DNA of 64,000 nt from Orientia tsutsugamushi (GTDB lineage: Bacteria > Pseudomonadota > Alphaproteobacteria > Rickettsiales > Rickettsiaceae). Shown here piece after piece: positions 18,406-28,191 of this stretch. A program made the position numbers and the translations under genes. How positions within the stretch are numbered: position 1 is the first letter of the stretch; the number at the start of each line of letters is the position of its first letter. Under the pieces are notes generated by a model that was not told the DNA's origin, ran no database searches, and saw nothing but the letters and a program-made list of their open reading frames with translations. The stretch lies in NCBI RefSeq assembly GCF_900327275.1, contig NZ_LS398548.1, positions 1,054,001 through 1,118,000 of the forward strand. The letters are read 5' to 3'.

Positions 18406-20979
18406 CTAACTTAAAAGTTGCATCATGATACTTTTCACATAGCTCATTCCCTTTCTATTTATTCCCTTAGTAAATACTTGAGAACCAACTAGTGTTCCAG
18501 CTAGTAAAACTAAGTTATACAGTAAAAAAACTCCTGCTAACGAACCTGCAAAACTGTTACCTAAATCCATAGCATTAAATAAATTTCCACCCATGAAAAC
18601 AACTTTATAGAAAGGTACAGCCATCAGTGGAATACTAAATGCTGTTGGTAATCCAATTGCAGATAAGTCAAGATTTAATTCTATATCAAACAATGTGCCC
18701 CAACAAATTCTAATTTCAGGAAAAGCAGCTTCCACTGCAACTAACATCAATTCATTAATAATTAATATAAAGATAATCATTATTACTGGCATTAATGTAT
18801 TTAATAAAAGAGCACTAAGCCATCTTTTAAAAATCTCTGCTATCCTATCAAATAATATAAAAACTATAAACATCGGTGCTAACCCAACTAATATTGCAAT
18901 GGCAATCATAGACATCAGAAGTTCCATACACACTTTAACCATAATGATTATAAACCTCATAATTGACCATAAAGTTAATATTCCTAATATCGTCAAACCA
19001 TTATGTATGTTAACTATTTCAATTAATATTATCTTTAGAAAGTTAACATCAATATATCTGCTAACAACTAAATCCAAGAACTTAAACGGATTGTTAACAT
19101 CACTGGCAGTAGTTTTAACAGCATAGCTAATTAAACTATTTATACCACCATCAAACATTGGAAATAGAGTATCATAAAAAATATATTGGCTATTTTCGTT
19201 AAACAGTGCTGCTATAACTATAATTTTACTACATCGTATAAGTAAGTCGTAGGCAGTAACTTTTACTACTCCTAATAAAAAATAAATACCATATAGTGTA
19301 ATATAGAGAATTGCTAAAATACTGAATACCTTTTTTAGGGCTGCATTCTTAGCTAAGCCAAAATAAAACAATTTAGAAAACTTTTCAACTTTTTGCTTGA
19401 TTGGTATATAAATATTATCATAAAAAAATCCAGCAACCTTTATTTTCCCTTCACTATCAGGTGGAACTGTTACCTTCAAATTAAATTGTTCATTATTTGT
19501 TTTTACAAAACGAAACCACAGCTTTGCTGATTCAGAAGTAACTATATTTATACCATTTCTAGGTAAAGTAGTACCTTTAGTAGATAAAGTTGGAGTTGTA
19601 TTTGAAATAATATACTCTATATCACCATCATATTCATCACTAACTATATTATGTCTATCAATAGTTATGTACATCAAGTACCGCCCTACTAATGTTTTAT
19701 CAACAACTATTCCTTGAATTATTTCTTGCTTGGAACTAAGAATAGAATTTAAAAATTTTTGTTCAAATTCATTCAATGTACTACAGCTACTTAATATACT
19801 GCTATATTCCACATCTTGTAGTCCATTAGTACGGTATTTTACATTATTATTAAATAATGGCGTAGAAAAACTCAAGTCACCATCACTTTTTGCTACTATA
19901 TGATACATTCCCTCTATTGGCTTATCGAGAAAAGCGCTGCTATGCGCATTACCTACATTATAACCAACTAAAAATTTATCAAACTTAGACTTTAGAACTT
20001 CTTGATCCAATTTAATTTCCATTCCTGTTCCAGATTGCATTATACAGGATTTAGACTTAGACAAGTTATTCAAATTACATTTTTCAAAACTGCTTATACT
20101 ATCAATACTCTTAACACCAACTAATAACTTACTTAATGCCTTCTTATCAGAAGTTTGACCAGTAACCAATAAAGCATTATCAACAACACCAACATTAGAC
20201 TTTAGTGATACAGTATATATGCCATAAGGTTTATAATATTTATAACCATCCCACCTAGGATATAACTCTCCAGTAAATCCAGATTTTTCAGTACCACCTT
20301 TTAACTGTAACTTATTAAAAAAATCGACAGACGAAATTAAAGCTATATCGATAACATCACCAGCTTTAACACTAATTTTAGTGTCTGCGCCATTAAAAAA
20401 ATTTTTCTGCAGATTTATAGCATTTGTAAAATTAGTACTACCATTTTGAAAATTACTACTATTCTCATTTTGGTAATTCAATAGTTTACCATTCTCAAAA
20501 TTATGAAGACGTGAAATAGGCTTATTGTTTGTACCTAGTTCAATAATAAAAGTTTGCCCAATTACAGGAAATCGCGGATCAACTCTATGTAATACTAGAT
20601 ATCTTTTCTGTAACTTTCTAAAATTTTGACTCATCTTTGGAATCTCAACTGAAATACTTTTGCCAGCTTTAGTCATAATACCAGAATCAATCCAATTATT
20701 ATTGGAGTTAGCTTGTATATCTATCCATTTTACATCTGCAACACTCAACCATGTAGGTGATACACTTGTACACCCTGTATTACTATCATTAGGATATTTA
20801 TCCATCCATTGAAGAGAATTAGAGGTAGGTAGTTGCGCTCCAGCTTGAGGTAACTCATTTGAAGCTTGAATACTGGTAGACACAAACATATATGATAGCA
20901 AAATCAATATATTTATGTAAGTCATCAATGATTTGTTTTTTGTTATTAGAATTTTAAGTATTTTAGTCATTATTCTCAA
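18406..20979 (-). CDS. VirB6-like inner-membrane channel protein (fourth in array)
   Basis: An 857-residue protein of the TrbL/VirB6 family, the polytopic inner-membrane component of the rickettsial P-type secretion system. Residues about 20-40 form a signal/anchor (ILILLSYMFVSTSIQA). A long beta-rich extracytoplasmic region follows to about residue 545 and contains no recognised domain. The VirB6 membrane block (about 550-840) carries the family pattern around MSMIAIAILVGLAPMFIVFI and RWLSALLLNTLMPVIMII. Unlike the three upstream paralogues it has almost no cytoplasmic tail. Its start overlaps the preceding virB6 by 17 bases. It is the last gene of the visible virB3-virB4-virB6 operon. Confidence 0.88.
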   Translation of the reverse strand: MRIMTKILKILITKNKSLMTYINILILLSYMFVSTSIQASNELPQAGAQLPTSNSLQWMDKYPNDSNTGCTSVSPTWLSVADVKWIDIQANSNNNWIDSGIMTKAGKSISVEIPKMSQNFRKLQKRYLVLHRVDPRFPVIGQTFIIELGTNNKPISRLHNFENGKLLNYQNENSSNFQNGSTNFTNAINLQKNFFNGADTKISVKAGDVIDIALISSVDFFNKLQLKGGTEKSGFTGELYPRWDGYKYYKPYGIYTVSLKSNVGVVDNALLVTGQTSDKKALSKLLVGVKSIDSISSFEKCNLNNLSKSKSCIMQSGTGMEIKLDQEVLKSKFDKFLVGYNVGNAHSSAFLDKPIEGMYHIVAKSDGDLSFSTPLFNNNVKYRTNGLQDVEYSSILSSCSTLNEFEQKFLNSILSSKQEIIQGIVVDKTLVGRYLMYITIDRHNIVSDEYDGDIEYIISNTTPTLSTKGTTLPRNGINIVTSESAKLWFRFVKTNNEQFNLKVTVPPDSEGKIKVAGFFYDNIYIPIKQKVEKFSKLFYFGLAKNAALKKVFSILAILYITLYGIYFLLGVVKVTAYDLLIRCSKIIVIAALFNENSQYIFYDTLFPMFDGGINSLISYAVKTTASDVNNPFKFLDLVVSRYIDVNFLKIILIEIVNIHNGLTILGILTLWSIMRFIIIMVKVCMELLMSMIAIAILVGLAPMFIVFILFDRIAEIFKRWLSALLLNTLMPVIMIIFILIINELMLVAVEAAFPEIRICWGTLFDIELNLDLSAIGLPTAFSIPLMAVPFYKVVFMGGNLFNAMDLGNSFAGSLAGVFLLYNLVLLAGTLVGSQVFTKGINRKGMSYVKSIMMQLLS

Positions 20980-23900
20980 AATTTTTCTTATTCAAATCAT
21001 GCCTTCTAACAGAAGATTCATTATGCGATGGTTTTTGGCTATTCAAATCAATTTCTTGATTATTAACTCTTAGGGAAGTATTCTGGTTAGGCTTTACATT
21101 CTCAACACTGCTATTTCCTCTAATAGCAGTGCCTCCTTTGTCATTTAGGCTTTTATTTTCAAGATTGGTTCTTCTATTAACCACATTATCTTTATCTTTA
21201 GACTTTTCAGTTTGTGAACTTGAATACTTACTTTTCGCATGAGATATCCCCTTACCTATTCCTTTCCGTAACGCAAAGCTACCTTTTTTACCTATCGATG
21301 CCACCTTCATAACAGCCTTTTCAGTCCATTGTACTGCAGTATCCCAAACTTGAGGTGCAACATGGCCTGCAGAAGGCGCAATCCCTCCAGCGCCTCCAGC
21401 TGTAAGAATATCAACCATTAAACTTGAAAAGTCAATGTAACTATACATACAGTAAGCAATAATTACTAAAGCAATAATATAATTCATTGCTAATCCTATG
21501 TTATTATCAGCTCTATTATCATACCCCCATGGACCAAACCAATTTATACAAAATAACTCTTGCCCCCCATAGCTACCTAGTACACCTCCTAATGCATCTA
21601 TTTTTGGAAGCTTAAATACTATAGCACATTTCCAGCAAACGCTATATCCAAGCACAAAATCTAAGTAAACAATAAAAAGCTGAGTTAAAATTGTTATTCC
21701 TGCCATTAATATAACTGGCTCTATTAAATACCGAAATAGCATTCTAACCCAATTATCAAATAAATACCAAGTTCTATTAAAAAGCATAAAAGAAAGAAAC
21801 AATGGTGCCAGTCCTACCAATAAAGCAACAGCAGTAGTTGATACCAAATATACCATAATAGTCTTTAATAAAGATATAATTATCAAAATTATAGGAACAA
21901 ATATTATAATATAATAAACTACCCCCATTAGCCCCATGCTTAAAAGAGATAATAACTGAACATAAAATGTTTTATTAAAAAATATTTTACTCATCAATTC
22001 ATCTAAAAATAGAAACACTCCTATATTTTGATCATACTCATACCCTGATACATTAACCATTAACTGTTTGCTAAAATTCATAATTAAATCATATAGATAA
22101 GCATTAAAAAAATTAAAAGTCCCTTCATTTATCAGGCCACTAACAATTATTACCTTAACAATTCTAATAACTAATTCTTTAGCAGTAAAATTAACTGCTC
22201 CTAGCATAAATGCAAATCCACAACCCATAATATAAAGAGTTAACATTGCTCTAATGTAATTAAAGAAATTTGTACATCTAGACTTATCATTCTGTTGATA
22301 ACAAGTCATATTTTTAAACATTGTCTTTGAAGCATTAGCAATTTTATTCTCAAATATCCTTATTATTGGATTTAACACTTTACTTATAAACTTTCCTCTA
22401 GGTACTATGGTACTCATAGTAATTTTATATTCACCCACACTAGCTTTATAATCTTTTTCATCATTTAGAATTTTAAACCAAATGTACCCTGACTGCGAAG
22501 AAGTGATTTTAGCTTTACCTACTAAATCTTCAACCTTTACATCAAGTGATCCTGTAGTATATACATCAAGTTCATGTGATTTTAGTTTATTTACATCTAC
22601 TCCTGCAGGTACTATCGCGTATAATATTTTGCCTCTGCCTGGAAATTTACTATCATCAAAAGCGACTCCAGACTTTCTAACACATGAATTTTGTTTTAAA
22701 TATAATACATATCCTCCAACACTATTTTTCATACTTTCAATATTAATATCAGGTCGAATCATATATTGTAAGTATCTTGGTCCACTAAATAACGTTTCTG
22801 AAATCTGATCTTTATATATTATTAAATCCTGATTTACTTTAGTTATTCCATAACAACCAGTAGCTAAATCCTTACCTGAAGGAAAATCACTTTTACATTT
22901 ATTGCCCAATATAGAATCTTTGTCCTGCACACTACTAAAGCGATACTTTAAATCAGTGGCATAAGTAGCAGACCTCCAAGAATAAACTTTTTGTCTATTT
23001 TTTACTAATTGTTCATCTAGTCGATTAGAGCAAGCTATTCTACCTAAACTCTTAATATCATTTCTATCTTGCTCAGTTAAAGCTGCAGGTACCGTCCTAG
23101 TACCATCATCACGATATTCTTCAGGCAGTCCATCCGCTAAAACACCACGCTTGCAGTCTAGCAAATATTTTTCTGGACAATCTTTTCCTCCAAAAATATC
23201 TCTAACAGTACCTTTATAAGAACATTTGTCTTTACCAAGTTCTGAGTTAAATATTGCAAAGTGCTTAGAAAGCCATCCATGTGAACCTGCCATTTCACAC
23301 TCAGGTGCTGGGCATACCGGCTTTGATCCTAGACATTTTGGTTTCATACCACAATCTTCACAAGTACATCCTTTACATTCATCACACTGTTTGATATAAT
23401 TATCACCTTCTCCCCATGGAGAATACCTTCCACATAGTGGACTATAATTCTTTTTTCCTTCTTGACAATCAGCTCTAACCTGCTTAGTCCTTTTAATTAT
23501 ACCAAAAGTATCATTAGTACCCTTTTGCCAATCTAGACTTGTATCGTTAAACCAATCAAATTCTGGTCTACTATAAGCATAGCCTATTTCGGTATTCTCA
23601 ACCCCTCCGTGACTAAAATTTTGATTTCTACCAATTTTGACTTCTATTTCATCACCAGCAGATACCTGAGCAAGATTACGCCACTCTCCAACATTCGCCT
23701 TTAATATTACTGGTAAACCATCGCCTGGATCTAAAATTCTAGGAATAGGAATAAGATTACCACTATCATCAGTATTATCTTCACAATCTTCTATACAATC
23801 ACTCTTCTCTCCATTAAAAAATTTATTAATATCACTAATATTACATTCTTTACCATCCTTATATTTCAGCTTACAAGTTAAAGCATTTTTTGGTAAGTAT

Positions 23901-24235
23901 GCCTGACAAAGGCTCACTGTTCCATCAATAAGAAAATCAATATTTACAGGTTTTAATTGCCCATTTTCTTCAGGTACTGAAACATAAAAATCTGATTTTA
24001 CCCAAAGACCACATGGCTTACTTGGATCAACTATTCCTCCAAGGCGAAAGCTATCATATTGTCCAGAAGCTCGAACATTCTGAGTTAATCGAATAACATC
24101 TAAATCTTGCCCATCTGCATTATAACGGTACCAACAATCATCGCCTGATCTTAATGCCCCAAAAAGCATTAAGATAAAACTTACTACAGCTATACAAACT
24201 GCTATAATTGCAAATTTGATAATTTTAGATTGCAT
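20963..24235 (-). CDS. VirB6-like protein with a cysteine-rich segment (third in array)
   Basis: A 1,090-residue VirB6/TrbL-family protein. Residues 5-27 form a membrane anchor, then a large soluble region follows. It includes a cysteine cluster at about residues 285-320 (QCDECKGCTCEDCGMKPKC and further Cys-Pro repeats) that could bind metal or form disulfides. The VirB6 membrane block (about 665-985) contains VALLVGLAPLFLSFMLFNRTW, the same GLAP core seen in its neighbours, and ends in a 100-residue hydrophilic tail rich in Ser, Asn and Lys. It overlaps the next gene by 17 bases. In other Rickettsiales such long extensions are proposed to reach the periplasm or host side; that is inference here. 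Confidence 0.88.
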   Translation of the reverse strand: MQSKIIKFAIIAVCIAVVSFILMLFGALRSGDDCWYRYNADGQDLDVIRLTQNVRASGQYDSFRLGGIVDPSKPCGLWVKSDFYVSVPEENGQLKPVNIDFLIDGTVSLCQAYLPKNALTCKLKYKDGKECNISDINKFFNGEKSDCIEDCEDNTDDSGNLIPIPRILDPGDGLPVILKANVGEWRNLAQVSAGDEIEVKIGRNQNFSHGGVENTEIGYAYSRPEFDWFNDTSLDWQKGTNDTFGIIKRTKQVRADCQEGKKNYSPLCGRYSPWGEGDNYIKQCDECKGCTCEDCGMKPKCLGSKPVCPAPECEMAGSHGWLSKHFAIFNSELGKDKCSYKGTVRDIFGGKDCPEKYLLDCKRGVLADGLPEEYRDDGTRTVPAALTEQDRNDIKSLGRIACSNRLDEQLVKNRQKVYSWRSATYATDLKYRFSSVQDKDSILGNKCKSDFPSGKDLATGCYGITKVNQDLIIYKDQISETLFSGPRYLQYMIRPDINIESMKNSVGGYVLYLKQNSCVRKSGVAFDDSKFPGRGKILYAIVPAGVDVNKLKSHELDVYTTGSLDVKVEDLVGKAKITSSQSGYIWFKILNDEKDYKASVGEYKITMSTIVPRGKFISKVLNPIIRIFENKIANASKTMFKNMTCYQQNDKSRCTNFFNYIRAMLTLYIMGCGFAFMLGAVNFTAKELVIRIVKVIIVSGLINEGTFNFFNAYLYDLIMNFSKQLMVNVSGYEYDQNIGVFLFLDELMSKIFFNKTFYVQLLSLLSMGLMGVVYYIIIFVPIILIIISLLKTIMVYLVSTTAVALLVGLAPLFLSFMLFNRTWYLFDNWVRMLFRYLIEPVILMAGITILTQLFIVYLDFVLGYSVCWKCAIVFKLPKIDALGGVLGSYGGQELFCINWFGPWGYDNRADNNIGLAMNYIIALVIIAYCMYSYIDFSSLMVDILTAGGAGGIAPSAGHVAPQVWDTAVQWTEKAVMKVASIGKKGSFALRKGIGKGISHAKSKYSSSQTEKSKDKDNVVNRRTNLENKSLNDKGGTAIRGNSSVENVKPNQNTSLRVNNQEIDLNSQKPSHNESSVRRHDLNKKNFENND

Positions 24236-24288
24236 AATCTTTCATTAATATTTCCATTTTTATTTTAGTTTCATACTATCAGAAATGT

Positions 24289-27200
24289 TTAGATGTTTTT
24301 CTTATCATCACTACCTTTATTAATCTCATTTAAATCATTAGCATCGATCTTTTTTGATAAGGCATCAGATTCAATATTACTCTTTCTTGTTTCGATGGTT
24401 TGATTACTGCTAGTACTATTACTCTTATCGCTAACATTAGATTCTAGTTTCTTATCAATCTCAGATTGAACAATATCTTTATGATCTTTAAGTCTGAAAG
24501 AAGTACTAAATTTATCTTCTGCAGAAACTACACTAGTATCTCTTGGCTTAATATTTTCAGAACTTAACTTATCAGTCTGCTTATTTCCACTAGTACTAAA
24601 CTTATCAGCACCAATAACTTCATTATTATTACTAATGTCAAACTTCTTAGCAGCTCTAATAGCATCATGATCTTTTTTTAAGCCATGTTCAACGCCACTA
24701 ATACCATTACTTTTTAATCCAGTACTAATTTTATCCTGAGCTGATGATTCGATGTTAGACCGACTGCTAATTTTATCTGTAGCAGTTTTATCTATACCAC
24801 CTCTAGAGCTAAACTTATCACTTGCCTCTTCTTCTTTATCATCTTTACTACCTTTGGTTCTAGTGCTCTTATTCCTAAAGCTAGGAATTCTTAAGCTTGG
24901 TAACTCCATATTTACAGCAGTAATACCACTAGTAATAACTGCCGCAAACCTATGCGCTTCCTGAAAGAAGTAATAAAAAATTCCACAAAATAGTAATACA
25001 ACAATCATAGTAGGTAAAAAATCTGGTTCAGGATATACTACAAATGCTTTAAAGAAAAGAAACATTCTTTGATGCCAATTTTTTCCATTAAAATATTCTA
25101 CTAACCTATATCCAGCACTCTCTCTACATATTTTAGCAGCATCACTATTATATGCATCATCAAAGAGACTATGGTCTTGAATATAACGATCAGGTACACG
25201 AAGCTCAAAAGTACTCAAAATTTTATTTCCCTGCTGATAATCATACCTTGCAAATTGACATGTTTTATACGTTATTGAATCCATTAAAGTCACAAATAAC
25301 GCAATGAATGCTGCAACAATTGCAGGCTGCAATGCAAAAGATAATGTCAAATGCAACCAATTATTAAACATCGATTTTGTCTTTTCAAACAATACCATAG
25401 GAATAAAAATAGGAGATATATAGCACATGACATATAAATTTACCAAACTAGTAATAAATACAGCCATAAACCTCCAAAATAACGTTAAAAAGATTATAAC
25501 AAATAGTAGCATTACCAAGAAAAAGATAATTTCACCGCTTAATAACAATCCCCACAAAGTAGGAAATACTAAGAAAGTATCATCTTTCTTAAGTGCGTGA
25601 TCATCCTTAATATTACTCAAATGCTTGGTAATATCATCATTAGCTCTAGTCCCAATAGATGATCCAACTAACTTACCACCAAGTGATGGCTTTGACCTAT
25701 CTACAGTATAATTATGTAATAATCTAAAACCTAAGTAATATCCTATTCTACAATCTATTGCATCCCATAATGCATAATAACGAGCATCAGGTGTATAATC
25801 TTTGTTAGGATCAAAATAACATAATTTAGTGCCACCAACAGCAGAATCACTACCAACGGATGAAAATACAATATGAGCTAATTCTGAAGTAACTGAACTT
25901 AAAAATGGCAAAAAATGATCTTGCATACCGTTATTATAACTTATTTTTCCATCTTTATTAGTCATTGGACCTAGCCCAACAGAAAAATACATTACAATTA
26001 GTATCTGTAATACTCCAGTAACTAATCTCTCTAGGCTAAAAAAACGCTCAATAAATATCATTTTGATGCCAAAAAATATTATGTATAACATTAAAGCTGC
26101 TTTAACAGTTACTGTCATACCACGCTGAAAGCTTGAAAGAGGCTTCAATATACTAGCAGAGGATACCTGATCATGAGTAATTGAATCAGCATAAAACATC
26201 TTATCCAGGGCTTCTTTTAAACAACCGATAGCTCTACCAGAAAAATTAAAAGGCACTCTACTTTTTGTAGTACTTAAACTACAAATTCTATTATTACTCC
26301 TAGCTTGAGGTATTAAATCAATATCAGCACTAATATTTTTACAGACTATAGGAATATCTCCATAAGATGTTTTAATTTTCAAACAAGAAATTTTATCAGT
26401 ATGTTCAACCTTAAATCCAATATTTTTTACTGCATTTTCAGTTACTAGTATAGGATCTCTTCTACCTTTCTTTACTCCGCTAGTATCAAATAACTTCCTA
26501 ATAGACTTAAATTCAGATTGTGGACCAATATATACTGGAATACAATCGCTACAAAGATCTGATTTTTTAACCTTTAAACAAAGATTAAATCCCTTATCTG
26601 CAGTATCACATACATTTCCACATTTAAAATTAATATTTTGATATACAAAAGAAGCTAAAGTAAAAACACTGCTTTCAGGAGAGATGCTTCTATACTGGCT
26701 AAAATCACAGTTTGCACTAACTGATGAATTTTTATCTTCTTCAAATTGTTGCTTATATATCTCTTTATCTCTATTAACATCATCTGTCATCTGATCAATA
26801 CTTTGAGATAAATTATCTATATCATTTCCTAAACTATCACGCTCTCTAACTAAATCAGGATTGTTGTTACCAATATCAATTGCTTTGTCCAAAGCCTCCT
26901 TATATTTTTTAGCAGCTTCATACTCTTTTTTCTTTTTATTTAGAGCTTCAATTTTATCTTCTAAATCTCCACTAGCATTAGCTTGATCATAAGCTTCCTG
27001 AGATTGAGTCTGTTTTTCTTTAAATTTATCTTTAGCAGCATCAACTTCTTCTTTAGCTTTTTTAACTTTATTTTGAAACTCTAATAATTTTTTAGCTTCT
27101 TCCTCTTCCTGTTTTCTCTTCATCTCATCTTCAGCAACTTGTATGCTACGCTCTATTTCAGCAATATCAGTTTTTACACTTTCATTTTGAAGTTTTAATT

Positions 27201-28170
27201 CATTGATAAAATCACCATTTTTATATATCTCTATTACTGCTTTCAAAGTAGTCTCAAATGAGGCTGATCTCCTTACTGTACTATAGCTCAGATTTTGTAA
27301 TAAAAACTCAATAGCGCCTTTTTCTTTTGCTTCTGTTATATCAGAATAACCTATAACCCATGCCACAAATGTGTTATACATATCTCTTCCTTCTACAAAA
27401 ACCTTCAAAACTTTTTCTATTTCATAAAGTACTTTCTTTTTTGCAATTAATATACTTTTCTTATCAGCACCATTTCTCACTTTCGAGTCTAACTCATCAT
27501 CAATTTTTTTGTATAGTAACAACGCATTCCAAAAGTCCATTCCAGCAACTACTACTAAATCTCTAGCGCTAGCTTTAATTATCTTATATTGACTTGAAGC
27601 TTTGTCACCAGATTCTTGAGCTAATTTTAATGCAGCTTTTCGCTCTTCTATTAATTGCTGAAAATCTTTATTCATCTTACGATTAATTTTATCTTTACCA
27701 GTTTTACTGCTTTCCGTAAACGCAGCATGCCTAGCCTTACCTTCATTTACTAAAGCTTTTTTCAATTGTTCAGATAAACTAATGATTTCTCTAGTTTGAG
27801 CACCAGCATTAGTTACAGCATTAAATTTTTCTAAATTAGATGAAAATCGATGATCTTGAGCATTATTCCATGCTTGCTTAGCTGAAGATTCAAGTAACTT
27901 TACCTTTTCTTGTAATACATCAGGATTCTGATAACGTAATTCCTCTTTTTGGATACATTTAGACTGTACATATGCATAACAAAATCGTTGATCGTAAGTA
28001 CAACACCTCTTCTTATTATTCTGCCTAACACAGCAATTCTTTTCAGCATAAGCCATTGATGGCAGTGCAATAACTAGCAACAATATACTATAAATTGCTT
28101 CTTTAAAAGCTTTAAAAACTGAATGATTGTTAATTACTATCCTAAAGTTATATAGCAAATGCTTTATCAT
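24289..28170 (-). CDS. Giant VirB6-like protein with coiled coil and repeat tail (second in array)
   Basis: A 1,293-residue member of the VirB6/TrbL family. After a signal/anchor (residues about 25-42) comes a short Cys-rich stretch (NCCVRQNNKKRCC). A charged, heptad-like region at about 90-490 (for example EMKRKQEEEEAKKLLEF) looks like a long coiled coil. The membrane block (about 680-1080) has FGIKMIFIERFFSLERLV, YISPIFIPMVLFEKTKSMF and LSFALQPAIVAAFIAL, which align with the 815-residue neighbour. The tail (about 1090-1293) repeats the unit DK-F/I/L-S-S/T at least six times. It starts 21 bases after the preceding gene. No other VirB6 in the window has a coiled coil of this length. Confidence 0.88.
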   Translation of the reverse strand: MIKHLLYNFRIVINNHSVFKAFKEAIYSILLLVIALPSMAYAEKNCCVRQNNKKRCCTYDQRFCYAYVQSKCIQKEELRYQNPDVLQEKVKLLESSAKQAWNNAQDHRFSSNLEKFNAVTNAGAQTREIISLSEQLKKALVNEGKARHAAFTESSKTGKDKINRKMNKDFQQLIEERKAALKLAQESGDKASSQYKIIKASARDLVVVAGMDFWNALLLYKKIDDELDSKVRNGADKKSILIAKKKVLYEIEKVLKVFVEGRDMYNTFVAWVIGYSDITEAKEKGAIEFLLQNLSYSTVRRSASFETTLKAVIEIYKNGDFINELKLQNESVKTDIAEIERSIQVAEDEMKRKQEEEEAKKLLEFQNKVKKAKEEVDAAKDKFKEKQTQSQEAYDQANASGDLEDKIEALNKKKKEYEAAKKYKEALDKAIDIGNNNPDLVRERDSLGNDIDNLSQSIDQMTDDVNRDKEIYKQQFEEDKNSSVSANCDFSQYRSISPESSVFTLASFVYQNINFKCGNVCDTADKGFNLCLKVKKSDLCSDCIPVYIGPQSEFKSIRKLFDTSGVKKGRRDPILVTENAVKNIGFKVEHTDKISCLKIKTSYGDIPIVCKNISADIDLIPQARSNNRICSLSTTKSRVPFNFSGRAIGCLKEALDKMFYADSITHDQVSSASILKPLSSFQRGMTVTVKAALMLYIIFFGIKMIFIERFFSLERLVTGVLQILIVMYFSVGLGPMTNKDGKISYNNGMQDHFLPFLSSVTSELAHIVFSSVGSDSAVGGTKLCYFDPNKDYTPDARYYALWDAIDCRIGYYLGFRLLHNYTVDRSKPSLGGKLVGSSIGTRANDDITKHLSNIKDDHALKKDDTFLVFPTLWGLLLSGEIIFFLVMLLFVIIFLTLFWRFMAVFITSLVNLYVMCYISPIFIPMVLFEKTKSMFNNWLHLTLSFALQPAIVAAFIALFVTLMDSITYKTCQFARYDYQQGNKILSTFELRVPDRYIQDHSLFDDAYNSDAAKICRESAGYRLVEYFNGKNWHQRMFLFFKAFVVYPEPDFLPTMIVVLLFCGIFYYFFQEAHRFAAVITSGITAVNMELPSLRIPSFRNKSTRTKGSKDDKEEEASDKFSSRGGIDKTATDKISSRSNIESSAQDKISTGLKSNGISGVEHGLKKDHDAIRAAKKFDISNNNEVIGADKFSTSGNKQTDKLSSENIKPRDTSVVSAEDKFSTSFRLKDHKDIVQSEIDKKLESNVSDKSNSTSSNQTIETRKSNIESDALSKKIDANDLNEINKGSDDKKNI

Positions 28171-28191
28171 TTCATTAATACTTATACCATA

